Below are positions 8,923-17,553 of a stretch of 62,221 nt of DNA, piece by piece (position 1 is the stretch's first letter; every line of letters starts with the position of its first letter). A program made the translations under genes and the position numbers. The notes beneath the pieces were generated by a model, which was not told where the DNA came from, ran no database searches, and saw only the letters and a program-made list of their open reading frames with translations. This DNA comes from an uncultured Clostridia bacterium (GTDB lineage: Bacteria; Bacillota; Clostridia; Lachnospirales; CAG-274): contig CANRIS010000015.1 of assembly GCA_947630725.1 (NCBI GenBank), positions 1 through 62,221 of the forward strand, read 5' to 3'.

Positions 8923-9027
8923 GGGGGGGGCGGCGTCCTTCTGCCCCGCAGGGGCAGAAGGACGGCTGTCGCCGCAGGCGGCAGCCGAGCCGAGCCGATT
9001 TTATCGGCTCGGCTCGCCGCCCCCCCC
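8923..9027. repeat. GC-rich cloverleaf element A (four-way junction)
   Basis: Within the gap 8738-9131 a 105-base block folds completely. The outer stem GGGGGGGGCGGC (8923-8934) pairs with GCCGCCCCCCCC (9016-9027). It encloses three hairpins that abut exactly: 8935-8963 (13-bp stem, loop GCA), 8964-8986 (10-bp stem with one G-T pair, loop GCA) and 8987-9015 (13-bp stem, loop TTT). No junction base is left unpaired. A run of T follows on the plus strand. No open reading frame is needed to explain it. Both flanking genes read on the minus strand. A second element with the same layout is at 15131-15278. Confidence 0.85.
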
Positions 9028-9038
9028 CTTTTTTTTAG

Positions 9039-9091
9039 GCTCCGCCTTTGCCGAGAAGTACCGAAGGTACTTCGTAAGCAAAGGTGTGGGC
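9039..9091. repeat. Nested hairpin beside cloverleaf A
   Basis: GCCTTTGC pairs with GCAAAGG and inside it AAGTACC pairs with GGTACTT (loop GAA). It lies between the cloverleaf and the end of the DUF2953 gene. It may terminate transcription or extend the neighbouring structured element. Confidence 0.55.
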
Positions 9092-9131
9092 GAAATATTA
9101 TCCAAACTGCATATACCGAAAATATGCGGCT

Positions 9132-10010
9132 TTATTCTGAGTTTCTCAGAAGCTTTCTTACATTTTTGTTTGCAAGTATCCTTACGGCAGGAATCATAGC
9201 ATGAAGAAGATTCGTTCTTCCATCTGCCTCGACCTCAGCCGAAAGAACCTCTCTGCTGAAATCTCCCTTAATGTCAATACCCTTTATAAAAAGTATGCCC
9301 GTACTATAAAGAAAACCCAAAAGCCTGCCCGTAAGAGACGGATCATCAAACCCAAAATCTATGTTTACCCTAAAAACTTTAAATTTTATTTTTTTGAGAA
9401 AATACTTTATATTTTTTATAAGGTGCAGCAGTGTATCCTTTTTATTTTCTGCGCGGTACAGCCTTTTTATTATGCCTGCGAAATCTCCGCCGCCATCTTC
9501 GTCATCATCCGGAAAGTTGCCCTCAAAGAAACCGTTATCCTCCGAAAAATTATGCTCGGATACATCTTCGGCAGATTTTTTTTGAGGCTCCGTCTCGACT
9601 CCTTGTATAGTCTCATCAGCCTTATAAGCCTCCTTGACCTCATCGGCTCCATCGACTCCATCGGATTCATCGGTTCCATCGGGCTTTGGCGGCTTAGGTT
9701 TTGTCTTTTTCCTGACTTTTGCTCCCTTTTCTTTTTTCCCTCTTTCTTCCTTTACAGCCGAAAGGGTCTCAACGAGCTTTTTGAAAGGATAGCTATAGTC
9801 AACTGACAAATCGTTGTCCTCAAAACAAAGCCTCAGATACACAAATCCGAAAAGCCAGTCTATGCTTATTTTGCCCTTGGGCTCTCCTTTAAATTCTCCA
9901 TCGGCTCTCAGAAAAAGCGGACAAAACAATATTATCCCCACAAGCAAAAAGGAAAGAATGAGTACAATAAGCAATATTATGCCTATAATTTTAATTATGC
10001 CAAAAATCAT
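9132..10010 (-). CDS. DUF2953 protein (YtfI-like), membrane anchored
   Basis: This 292-residue protein has an N-terminal transmembrane helix (about residues 4-30) and a beta-strand region beginning LRADGEFKGEPKGKISIDWLFGFVYLRL. A long acidic/basic low-complexity linker follows (about 95-170, KKTKPKPPKPDGTDESDGVDGAD-type). The C-terminal part, KFKVFRVNIDFGFDDPSLTGRLLGFLYSTG, is the conserved DUF2953 core. The family accompanies ytfJ in endospore formers. Its biochemical role is unknown. The linker carries many Asp/Glu repeats and is the fastest-changing part. Confidence 0.75.
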   Translation of the reverse strand: MIFGIIKIIGIILLIVLILSFLLVGIILFCPLFLRADGEFKGEPKGKISIDWLFGFVYLRLCFEDNDLSVDYSYPFKKLVETLSAVKEERGKKEKGAKVRKKTKPKPPKPDGTDESDGVDGADEVKEAYKADETIQGVETEPQKKSAEDVSEHNFSEDNGFFEGNFPDDDEDGGGDFAGIIKRLYRAENKKDTLLHLIKNIKYFLKKIKFKVFRVNIDFGFDDPSLTGRLLGFLYSTGILFIKGIDIKGDFSREVLSAEVEADGRTNLLHAMIPAVRILANKNVRKLLRNSE

Positions 10011-10062
10011 ATGCCCTTCTCCTTTTTTGCTTTTCTCTTTTCTATATGGCTCTATATGTATG

Positions 10063-10410
10063 TCACGCCAGACTTTCTTTAAGCCCCTTTATTGTTTTGT
10101 GCTTTATGTAGTATTCCTCGATTATATCCTCTGCCAGCATATATGCGTTCTGTTTTTTGTATGCAGCTCCGAATATCTCAATATTTTTGCCTGCATAATA
10201 CTTGCTGAAGGCTTCGGACATTTCCATTATTTCCATTATGTTTCTGTTCTCTGTCCTGCACAGAAGAAATACATCCCATATATCCTCTCCTCTGAGTATA
10301 CACTCATATATTTCTTCTGTATTTTCTATACCCTTAAACCGAAGATTTTCGCATACTGTCACAAAATCACCCGAACCTTCATACGAATCTTCATCCGAAC
10401 CTTTACTCAA
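10063..10410 (-). CDS. Hypothetical protein, 115 residues
   Basis: This is a mostly helical, acidic soluble protein with no motif I recognise (EEIYECILRGEDIWDVFLLCRTENRNIME in the middle, KTIKGLKESLA at the end). Its start overlaps the end of the GH43 gene by 8 bases and it lies 52 bases before the DUF2953 start, so it sits within one transcriptional run. The true start could be an internal codon, because the first residues (SKGSDEDSYEGSG) look like linker. Confidence 0.5.
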   Translation of the reverse strand: MSKGSDEDSYEGSGDFVTVCENLRFKGIENTEEIYECILRGEDIWDVFLLCRTENRNIMEIMEMSEAFSKYYAGKNIEIFGAAYKKQNAYMLAEDIIEEYYIKHKTIKGLKESLA

Positions 10411-12013
10411 ACTTTACATACTCAACGTCCGTATATCCTCCGTCTTTGTTTTTGGTATTTATACAGAAAAGACCGCATCTTCCTCCTACCCAGCTCTTCT
10501 TTGAAACCTTATACTCTACCGTATCGCCGACTTTTTCATAATTTTCTCCGTCATACGATACATAAAAGCTAACCATTGCGGCAAGTCCGCTGTATTCCTT
10601 GGGGGTAGAATAAAAATCGGAAAGTCCGAAAAAGCTCTTTCTGTAATTATACTCCATTTTCAGACGCAGGTAAACCGTATTTTTGTCCTTGCAGCTTATT
10701 TTTGCCGAAATTTCTTCGGGTCTGTCACTGCCGTCATAAAAATAGTTGGCCTGTGTGAGAGAATATTCTCCGCCGTTGTTTTCGACTCTCAAGCAGTAGT
10801 AGCTGCCTCCCGTTATACATATGCCTGCGCTGTCTCCGTCCTTAAGGTCAAGCTCCATTTTTGTATCCATTGTAAAGTTTGGCGACTGCATAAGCTGAGA
10901 AAGCAGATTCGGAGCATCTGTAAGCAGACTGCCGTCCTTAAGGGTAAAGCTGTTCAGGCGCAGCTTTTCGTTTTCTATGCTATAGAACTCTTTTCTCGGG
11001 TGAGCCTGCCACTGCCACTGAAGCCCAAGCTTATTGTCCTTGAAAAAGTCATCTATTGTGGGGGTCGTTATCTCCTGTCCAAGAACGGGCTTTCTGAATG
11101 TGTCCACAGGCTCTCCTATACCGTCGTCGTCAACATCAACTCCCATTTTTATCCATCCGTCCTCTGTCCATTCGGCAGGCTCGAGATAGGTCATTCTTCC
11201 GTAGCCGTCACAGTCTCTGAAATGTATGAACCAGTTTTCTCCCTCGGGAGTATCTACAAGCGCTCCCTGGTGAGGGCCGTTTATCAGAGTGTTTCCCTGA
11301 TGAAGAACCGTTTTTGCCTCATAGGGTCCGTATATATTCTTGCTTCTCAGAACTACCTGCCAGCCGGGTTTTACTCCTCCAGCAGGGGCAAATATATAGT
11401 ACATACCGTTTCTTTTGTACATCTTCGGCCCCTCAATGGTGGGATTATGTATTCTTCCGTCATACACTAAAACTCCGTCATCCAGAAGCCTTGTTCCGTC
11501 AGGGCTCATCCTATGCATAAAAAGCTTGCTCTTAAGCCCAGAACGGCTCCTCGCAACGCCTCTCACAAGATATGCGTTTCCGTCATCATCCCAGAACGGA
11601 CACGGATCTATCCAGCCCTTTACCTCCTTGTGAACGATAACGTCCTCCCACTCTCCGAAGGGATCGTCTGTCCTGACAACAAACAGACCCTCATCGGGAG
11701 CCGAAAAGGTTATATAAAACATTCCGTCATGATATCTCATGGCAGGAGCCCATACTCCCTTTCCGTGCTGAGGCATATCGTAGCACTTATAGGGAAGCTT
11801 TCTGACAGCATAGCTCACAAGCTTCCAGTTAACAAGATCCTTTGAATGAAATATGGGAAGTCCCGGAAAATATGTAAACGATGAGGCTGTCAGAAAATAG
11901 TCATCGCCCACCCTTATAGCGTCCGGATCCGAAAGATCCGAAAACAATATGGGATTTTTATATGTTCCGTCACCCTGGTCGCTTGTCCATTTTCCCTTAT
12001 ATTTTTCAAACAT
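10403..12013 (-). CDS. Glycoside hydrolase family 43 (beta-xylosidase / arabinofuranosidase type)
   Basis: This 536-residue enzyme has no signal peptide, so it probably cleaves imported oligosaccharides in the cytoplasm. The five-blade propeller (1-320) shows the GH43 residues: catalytic base Asp in SDPDAIRVGDDYF, pKa-modulating Asp in IDPCPFWDDDG, and acid Glu in IEGPKMYKRNGMYYIF. The C-terminal 200 residues form the beta-sandwich found in GH43 xylosidases (LLSQLMQSPNFTMDTKMEL). It removes xylose or arabinose from hemicellulose fragments; the sugar cannot be told from sequence alone. The start has AAGGAAG upstream. Confidence 0.9.
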   Translation of the reverse strand: MFEKYKGKWTSDQGDGTYKNPILFSDLSDPDAIRVGDDYFLTASSFTYFPGLPIFHSKDLVNWKLVSYAVRKLPYKCYDMPQHGKGVWAPAMRYHDGMFYITFSAPDEGLFVVRTDDPFGEWEDVIVHKEVKGWIDPCPFWDDDGNAYLVRGVARSRSGLKSKLFMHRMSPDGTRLLDDGVLVYDGRIHNPTIEGPKMYKRNGMYYIFAPAGGVKPGWQVVLRSKNIYGPYEAKTVLHQGNTLINGPHQGALVDTPEGENWFIHFRDCDGYGRMTYLEPAEWTEDGWIKMGVDVDDDGIGEPVDTFRKPVLGQEITTPTIDDFFKDNKLGLQWQWQAHPRKEFYSIENEKLRLNSFTLKDGSLLTDAPNLLSQLMQSPNFTMDTKMELDLKDGDSAGICITGGSYYCLRVENNGGEYSLTQANYFYDGSDRPEEISAKISCKDKNTVYLRLKMEYNYRKSFFGLSDFYSTPKEYSGLAAMVSFYVSYDGENYEKVGDTVEYKVSKKSWVGGRCGLFCINTKNKDGGYTDVEYVKFE

Positions 12014-12121
12014 AACCGATCAATCTTCCTTTCTTGATTTTGATTTTTGATTTTTGATCTTTGATTTATTTTATGGGTACTTTGCTTGAATATCTGCAAA
12101 CCGGCAAAAGCTTTTAAGCTT

Positions 12122-13126
12122 TTATCTGTATCTGTCGATCTCATGGGTCTTGTCTCTGCTCATAAGATCCGACACGGCCTGTTTGGGATCCTTGCCCTTG
12201 AAAAGAACATTGTTTATCTCTTTTGTAATGGGCATTTCCACGTTATATTTCTCTGAAAGCGCCAAGGCTGCGGCTGCGGTGTTTACACCCTCAACAACCA
12301 TATGCACCTCTTCCAGCACCTTGTCAAGACTTTTGCCCTTTCCTATAAGTATACCTGCCTGTCTGTTTCTCGAATGTCTGCTCGTACATGTCACGATAAG
12401 GTCTCCCACTCCCGTAAGCCCCGAAAAGGTTTCGGCCTTTGCGCCCATTTTAACCCCGAGCCTTGTTATTTCGGTAAGCCCTCTCGTCATAAGGGCTGCC
12501 TTTGCGTTGTCACCGAAGCCTATGCCATCGCAGACGCCTGCGGCAAGAGCAATAAGGTTTTTAAGCGCTCCGCCCAGCTGCACTCCCTTTATGTCATCGT
12601 TTACATATATTCTGAAATAGGAGTTCATAAATATGTCCTGAACCATACGCGCCGCCTCTATGTCCTCGGAGGCCGCAACACAGGTAGTCGGCAGACAGCG
12701 CCCCACCTCCTCAGCGTGGCTCGGCCCCGAAAGAACAGCCGTTCTGCACTGAGGAATCTCCTCTTTTATCACATCGGAAAGGAACATAAGAGAGCCTTCT
12801 TCAAGTCCCTTTGCAACATTCACAACGACCGCCCCTTCGTCTATGTACGGAGCAAAGTCTCTCGCCCTGTCCCTTACGAATTTTGAAGGCACCGCAAACA
12901 CTACTATTTCAGAACCTCTCGTACACGACATATCGGTGGTTATATCAATGCTTTCGGGTATAGGCACCCCCGGCAGAAACTCCTTGTTCTCTCTGTCTCT
13001 TATAAGAGCCTCGGCCTCTCTCTCCAGATATGACCACAGTCTGACGTCATAGCCGTTTTTGTCAAGTGTACACGCAAGAGCCGTACCCCAGCTGCCCGTA
13101 CTGACTACAGTTACTTTTTTTGCCAT
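12122..13126 (-). CDS. gpsA: Glycerol-3-phosphate dehydrogenase (NAD(P)+)
   Basis: GpsA reduces dihydroxyacetone phosphate to sn-glycerol-3-phosphate for phospholipid synthesis. The 334 residues contain the N-terminal Rossmann domain, the conserved VLSGPSHAEEV and GLTGVGDLIVTCTSRHSRN motifs and the catalytic Lys in QLGGALKNLIALAAG. The nucleotide loop reads STGSWGTAL, whereas most members have GAGSWGTAL, so the first glycine is Ser. It starts 2 bases after plsY ends; the product feeds directly into PlsY. Confidence 0.96.
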   Translation of the reverse strand: MAKKVTVVSTGSWGTALACTLDKNGYDVRLWSYLEREAEALIRDRENKEFLPGVPIPESIDITTDMSCTRGSEIVVFAVPSKFVRDRARDFAPYIDEGAVVVNVAKGLEEGSLMFLSDVIKEEIPQCRTAVLSGPSHAEEVGRCLPTTCVAASEDIEAARMVQDIFMNSYFRIYVNDDIKGVQLGGALKNLIALAAGVCDGIGFGDNAKAALMTRGLTEITRLGVKMGAKAETFSGLTGVGDLIVTCTSRHSRNRQAGILIGKGKSLDKVLEEVHMVVEGVNTAAAALALSEKYNVEMPITKEINNVLFKGKDPKQAVSDLMSRDKTHEIDRYR

Positions 13127-13128
13127 AT

Positions 13129-13755
13129 TCAGCTCTCCTTTCTGACCGAGAATTTATTTTCTGTTCCGTCTATCAGTCTTTCTATATTTTCCTTGTGCTT
13201 TATAAAGGCAAGTACGGCTATGGCAAGCATAAGGATAATAGACTCCGCCTCAAATCTGAGGCTTGCAAGCATAAGCAGAGGATAAACAGTCACCATACAC
13301 AGTGACGACAGAGAAACGTAGTGCTTTATTTTAAAAATAATAAAGCCTATCGCATATGTAACCACAGCGAGGGGAAAGCTTATGCAAAGCATAAGTCCCA
13401 GACTGCAGGCTATGCCCTTTCCTCCTCTGAAGCCCATATATATGGGAAAAACGTGTCCCAGAATACAGCCTAAAGCAGCATAGATACCTATATAATAATG
13501 CTCTCCGTTTATAAATGTGCCTTTTCCGCCGAATATAAGGCTTGCAATCATATAGGCAAGTATAACCTTAAGGCAGTCTCCCAAAAAAACTATAACGCCC
13601 GCTTTCTTGCCCATTACTCTGAAAGCGTTTGTGGTGCCTGCGTTTCCGCTGCCCGAATCTCTCACGTCTTGATGCATAACTACTTTTCCGAAAATGTACG
13701 CTGTCTGAAAAAGTCCTATGACATATCCCAGCGCAAGGCATATAAGTCTATCCAT
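13129..13755 (-). CDS. plsY: Acyl-phosphate:glycerol-3-phosphate acyltransferase
   Basis: PlsY makes lysophosphatidic acid from acyl-phosphate and glycerol-3-phosphate at the membrane. The 208-residue protein has several transmembrane helices and the three PlsY motifs: SGNAGTTNAFRVMGKKAG, HVFPIYMGFRGGKGIA and a weaker third near HYVSLSSL. It sits between der and gpsA with gaps of a few bases, a common Clostridia arrangement that couples phospholipid synthesis genes to the ribosome-assembly GTPase. Confidence 0.95.
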   Translation of the reverse strand: MDRLICLALGYVIGLFQTAYIFGKVVMHQDVRDSGSGNAGTTNAFRVMGKKAGVIVFLGDCLKVILAYMIASLIFGGKGTFINGEHYYIGIYAALGCILGHVFPIYMGFRGGKGIACSLGLMLCISFPLAVVTYAIGFIIFKIKHYVSLSSLCMVTVYPLLMLASLRFEAESIILMLAIAVLAFIKHKENIERLIDGTENKFSVRKES

Positions 13756-13759
13756 AATA

Positions 13760-15082
13760 TCATTCCTTTTCGTTTCTGTTTCTTACAATAAAGTGAATAG
13801 GTGTTCCCTCAAAGCCAAAGGCCGTTCTCAGTTGATTTTCTATATATCTCCTGTAGGAAAAATGCATAAGCTCCCTGTTGTTCACAAAAATAACAAAGGT
13901 GGGAGGCTTTGAAGATACCTGCGTCATATAATATATTCTGAGTTGTCTGCCATTTTCGGCAGGAGGCTGATTCATAGCAGTTGCCTCCGCAAGAACATCG
14001 TTGAGTATGCCTGTCTGCACTCTCCTTGAATTGCTGTCATAAACCGTATTTATAAGCGAAAACAGCTTTGCAACCCTCTGCCCCGTAAGAGCCGATATAA
14101 ATATCTTTGGGGCATAGAGCATATATTTAAGCTCTATGTCTATATCCTTTGAAAATTTGTTTATGGTATTTGAATCCTTTTCGATGGTATCCCATTTGTT
14201 GACCGCTATAATACAGGCTTTGCCTGCCTCGTGAGCTATTCCTGCGATTTTTGTGTCCTGATCGGTGACTCCTTCGTTGGCATCGATCAGTATAATGCAC
14301 ACATCGCATCTTTCCACCGCAGCAACCGCCCTTATTATGCTGTAGCGTTCTATACTTTCTTTTATTTTACTTTTTCGTCTTATTCCTGCGGTATCGATAA
14401 ATATATATTTTCTGCCGTCTTTTTCGTATCTCGTGTCTATGGCATCTCTTGTTGTGCCTGCAACATCGCTGACTATAACCCTGTCCTCGCCCAGTATCCT
14501 GTTTATGAGGGAGGATTTTCCTGCGTTGGGTCTGCCCACAACAGCCACCTTTATAACGTCCTCTTCATCCGTATCCTGAGTATCGTCAAAAAATGATACT
14601 GTCTGATCGAGAAGATCTCCTATGCCGAGAGCCTGTCCCGCCGATATGCCGAACGGCTCGCCGAGACCCAGCTCATAAAACTCATATACGTCCATACTGT
14701 ACTTTCGCAGATCGTCCATTTTGTTTACCGCAAGCACAATGGGTTTTTTTGCTTTTCTGAGAATATTTGCCACCTGAAAGTCCGCATCCGTAACTCCCGT
14801 TTTTACGTCCGTCACAAATATTATAACATCGGCAAGATCAATGGCTATCTGAGCCTGTTCATACATCCTTCTGAGCATAAAGTCTTCGCTTTCGGGTTCA
14901 AGGCCTCCCGTATCTATCATTGTGAATTTATAGTCCAGCCATTCTCCCTCGGCATATATTCTGTCCCGTGTAACTCCGGGAGTATCCTCGACAATAGATA
15001 TTCTTTCTCCCGCTATTCTGTTAAATAAGGTTGACTTTCCCACATTGGGTCTGCCAACTATAGCTACTACCGGCTTTGACAT
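13760..15082 (-). CDS. der: Ribosome-assembly GTPase Der
   Basis: Der has two tandem GTPase domains and a KH-like C-terminal domain and acts in 50S subunit maturation. In the 440 residues the first domain has GRPNVGKSTLFN (G1), DTPGV (G3) and NKMD (G4). The second has GRPNAGKSSLIN, DTAGI and NKWD. The KH-like end contains PPTFVIFVNNRELMHFSYRRYIENQLR. Length and all G motifs are normal. Cloverleaf element B lies just upstream of its start. Confidence 0.97.
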   Translation of the reverse strand: MSKPVVAIVGRPNVGKSTLFNRIAGERISIVEDTPGVTRDRIYAEGEWLDYKFTMIDTGGLEPESEDFMLRRMYEQAQIAIDLADVIIFVTDVKTGVTDADFQVANILRKAKKPIVLAVNKMDDLRKYSMDVYEFYELGLGEPFGISAGQALGIGDLLDQTVSFFDDTQDTDEEDVIKVAVVGRPNAGKSSLINRILGEDRVIVSDVAGTTRDAIDTRYEKDGRKYIFIDTAGIRRKSKIKESIERYSIIRAVAAVERCDVCIILIDANEGVTDQDTKIAGIAHEAGKACIIAVNKWDTIEKDSNTINKFSKDIDIELKYMLYAPKIFISALTGQRVAKLFSLINTVYDSNSRRVQTGILNDVLAEATAMNQPPAENGRQLRIYYMTQVSSKPPTFVIFVNNRELMHFSYRRYIENQLRTAFGFEGTPIHFIVRNRNEKE

Positions 15083-15130
15083 TTTCTACCTCCGTTTTTC
15101 ATATTGCCTATATAGTGTTCTTTTTTCAAA

Positions 15131-15278
15131 AAAGGGGGAAGGGCGGTCTTCGCTTTCGCCCTGCCTCCTGCTTTCGCAGGGGCAGGCCTTCGCAAGCGAA
15201 GACCCCCGTCCGTCGGGCGTCCGCCCGACGGACGGGCCGCAAAAGGCCTGCGGCCTTTTGCGCCGCCCTTCCCCCTTT
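15131..15278. repeat. GC-rich cloverleaf element B (four-way junction)
   Basis: The gap between der and pgeF (15083-15292) holds a 148-base block with the same plan as element A. The outer stem AAAGGGGGAAGGGCGG (15131-15146) pairs with CCGCCCTTCCCCCTTT (15263-15278). It encloses hairpin 1 (15147-15202, TCTTCGC/GCGAAGA with an inner CCTGCC/GGCAGG stem), hairpin 2 (15205-15236, 14-15 bp) and hairpin 3 (15238-15262, 11 bp, loop TGC). Only about three junction bases are unpaired. The arm sequences are unrelated to those of element A, so the fold is shared rather than the sequence. Confidence 0.85.
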
Positions 15279-15292
15279 GCGGCTGTCCTACC

Positions 15293-16120
15293 TTATACGT
15301 TTCCCGTTTGGCTGCGCAGCTCCATCAGAGCCGCAAGGCTGCCTCTTCGGCTGCCCATTACTCTGTGTGAAAAAAGCAGTTCGCTGTTGCATTTTGTGCA
15401 TAGATCGGCTGTTTCTATATTTTCTGTCGGTATGCCCGCTTCAATAAGAATGTCTTTGTTCATACCCTGAAGATCCAGAAGAAACCTGCCGTCCTCGCTG
15501 CTGTCGGGTCTTATGTGTTTTGATGCAAAATCGTATTTTTCAAGAAATTTTTCCGTAACGGGACTGTCTACCTGATAGCAGCAGCCTCCTATACATGGCC
15601 CTATTGCGGCGAGTATGTTTTTACTGTCGCAGCCGTAGTCTCTTGTCATTTTTCGGACTGTGGCTGCGCCTATCCCCAGAACGGTTCCTTTCCAGCCGGA
15701 ATGTGACAGGGCTATGACCCTGCGCACAGGGTCGAGAAAATACAGAGGAGTGCAGTCAGCATAAAACGTCACAAGCACCACGCCGGGGCTGTCCGTCATA
15801 AGGCCGTCCTTTCCCACTAACTCTCTCGGTTTAATAAGCCCTTTTCCTCTGTCAAAGGGCTTTGCATCATATATTTCATCACTGTGTACCTGATCCGAAA
15901 AGACCGTGTTTCTGTAGTCAGAGCCTATGGCGGCGCAAAGTCTTTTATAATTTTCCACCACGTTTTCTCTTTTGTCCTCTCTGAAGCTCAGATTCATAGA
16001 GCTGTAGCAGCCCTCCGAAACGCCGCCCTTTCTTGTGGAAAAGCAATGATTCACAAGCCCCGTTTTTTCAAAGCTTTCAAAAACAAAGTATTCAAGCTCG
16101 CCCTTGACAATTTTTTTCAA
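15293..16120 (-). CDS. pgeF: Peptidoglycan editing factor / multicopper polyphenol oxidase (YfiH family)
   Basis: This 275-residue protein is of the PgeF/YfiH family, whose purine-nucleoside phosphorylase-like or amidase activity keeps serine out of peptidoglycan stems in E. coli. Conserved features are HCFSTRKGGVS, the metal ligands in SDQVHSDEI, YADCTPLYFLDP and IALSHSGWKGTV, and the CIGGCCYQVD motif. It follows yraN closely in a run with rnhB. Confidence 0.88.
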   Translation of the reverse strand: MKKIVKGELEYFVFESFEKTGLVNHCFSTRKGGVSEGCYSSMNLSFREDKRENVVENYKRLCAAIGSDYRNTVFSDQVHSDEIYDAKPFDRGKGLIKPRELVGKDGLMTDSPGVVLVTFYADCTPLYFLDPVRRVIALSHSGWKGTVLGIGAATVRKMTRDYGCDSKNILAAIGPCIGGCCYQVDSPVTEKFLEKYDFASKHIRPDSSEDGRFLLDLQGMNKDILIEAGIPTENIETADLCTKCNSELLFSHRVMGSRRGSLAALMELRSQTGNV

Positions 16121-16123
16121 CGC

Positions 16124-16483
16124 TCAGCTCACTCCTTCCCCGAAAGCTCCCTCATAGTGAGTTATTTCTTTTTCAAATATATCTATAACATCAAATCTCA
16201 TTTCTCTGTCCCATTCAAGCTCCTTTTCAAGAAGATATTTTTTGGCTGTTTTTATGATCCGTTGTCTTTTTCTATTATCCACAGACTTAAATCCATAGTC
16301 CATATAAGATGTGGTTCTGTACTTTACCTCCACAAACACAAGACAATCCCCATCACAGGCCACAATGTCTATTTCGCCGCCCCTGACACCATAATTTTTT
16401 TCGAGTATTTTATATCCCTTGTTTTTCAGATACCTTTCGGCAATGTCTTCTCCTATTTTCCCGATCTGCCTTGTACTTATCAT
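16124..16483 (-). CDS. YraN family (UPF0102) putative endonuclease-fold protein
   Basis: The 119 residues show the restriction-endonuclease-like core of this family: GEDIAERYLKNKGYKILEKNYGVRGGEIDIVACDGDCLVFVEVKYR, with the acidic E-I-D...E-V-K triad. Nuclease activity is suggested by fold but its substrate is not established for the family. The gene sits one base after rnhB and 3 bases before pgeF, as in many Firmicutes. Confidence 0.9.
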   Translation of the reverse strand: MISTRQIGKIGEDIAERYLKNKGYKILEKNYGVRGGEIDIVACDGDCLVFVEVKYRTTSYMDYGFKSVDNRKRQRIIKTAKKYLLEKELEWDREMRFDVIDIFEKEITHYEGAFGEGVS

Positions 16484-16484
16484 A

Positions 16485-17249
16485 TTATAACAGTCCTTTT
16501 GTAAAGCTTTTCCTATGAATAGGACAAAGCCCCAGCCTTTTTATGGCCTCTGTATGCTCGGCGGTACCATAGCCCTTGTTTTTATAAAAGCCATACCCCG
16601 ACCATACCTTGTCATACTCCTGCATAAGCCTATCTCTTGTGACCTTTGCGATTATGCTTGCTGCGGCGATGGACATACTTTTGGAGTCGCCCTTTATTAT
16701 GCCTTTCTGCTCCATTGAAAGCCCCGGAATAGTTACGGCGTCAGCCAGCACGAAATCAGGCTGTATTTCCAATCCATCTATGGCGTTTTTCATAGCCCTT
16801 AGAGTGGCGTTAAGTATATTTATTTCGTCTATTACATTGTGATCCTCCATACTTACCGAAACGGCGAGGGCTTCAGCCTTTATAATATCATACAGCTCCT
16901 CCCTCTTTTTTTCGGAAAGCTTTTTGGAATCATTTATGCCAAGTATTCTTGTTTCGGGCTTAAGTATAACGGCAGCAGTAACAACGGGCCCTGCCAGGGG
17001 GCCTCTGCCCACTTCGTCAATACCTGCTATGTATTTAAAGCCTGCCTTCTGCAGCTCCTTTTCATACACAAGAAGTCCCTCAAGCCTTTCAAGCTCGCCG
17101 AGATACGCCTCATATCTTTTTTGGGCTCCTTCAAGCATATTGCGAACGGTTTTTCTGCCATCGCCCGAAAATTCTCTTATTGCTTCGGGTATATCCCTCG
17201 GCGCCGTATTTTTAAGTATTGTTCTTATCTCTCCGACCGATATTGCCAT
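16485..17249 (-). CDS. rnhB: Ribonuclease HII
   Basis: RNase HII removes ribonucleotides and RNA primers from DNA. The catalytic core begins IAGIDEVGRGPLAGPVV and carries the acidic residues of D-E-G-R-G type, with SIIAKVTRD and a C-terminal HRKSF. The N-terminal extension of about 70 residues is typical of Gram-positive RnhB. I chose ATG at 17249 (253 residues) because AGAGGA lies upstream; a longer frame to 17291 lacks such a site. Confidence 0.95.
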   Translation of the reverse strand: MAISVGEIRTILKNTAPRDIPEAIREFSGDGRKTVRNMLEGAQKRYEAYLGELERLEGLLVYEKELQKAGFKYIAGIDEVGRGPLAGPVVTAAVILKPETRILGINDSKKLSEKKREELYDIIKAEALAVSVSMEDHNVIDEINILNATLRAMKNAIDGLEIQPDFVLADAVTIPGLSMEQKGIIKGDSKSMSIAAASIIAKVTRDRLMQEYDKVWSGYGFYKNKGYGTAEHTEAIKRLGLCPIHRKSFTKGLL

Positions 17250-17553
17250 ATTCCGTCCTCTCTGCCTCCCACACTCTGCGGATAAAATCATTATACACTA
17301 AATAAAGGAAAAATAAAAGCTTTTTTCCCCGTAGTTATGAAATTTTAAAAAATTTTATCGATGCGCAGCTTATAAATAATATCAAAAATAATAAAACAAG
17401 ATCAAACTTTTTTTGAACCAAAAATTATCAACAAAAAAAGAATGACCTCGCAATACTGATTATATATGAAATTTCAACCCTTCCGACAGTCGGTTTTATC
17501 GGTAAGCGGCGGACGCTTTTAATGCCGGCATTTATGCGGCGCTCTTCAAAAAG
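17250..17553. other. Intergenic region, nothing clear
   Basis: About 300 AT-rich bases upstream of rnhB and downstream of the HxlR gene. It must hold the promoter of the rnhB operon on the minus strand. I see A/T runs but no certain hairpin terminator or RNA gene. Confidence 0.5.

Noticed and set aside
8900..9040. Cloverleaf A as an ordinary terminator
   Set aside because: A T-run follows only on the plus strand, where no gene ends; both neighbours read on minus. Three added hairpins exceed what a terminator needs.
9201..9806. Plus-strand frame of 201 codons over the DUF2953 gene
   Set aside because: Mirror of the acidic linker repeats; no start signal.
14231..14596. Plus-strand frame within der
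   Set aside because: Der has both GTPase domains intact; this is antisense noise.
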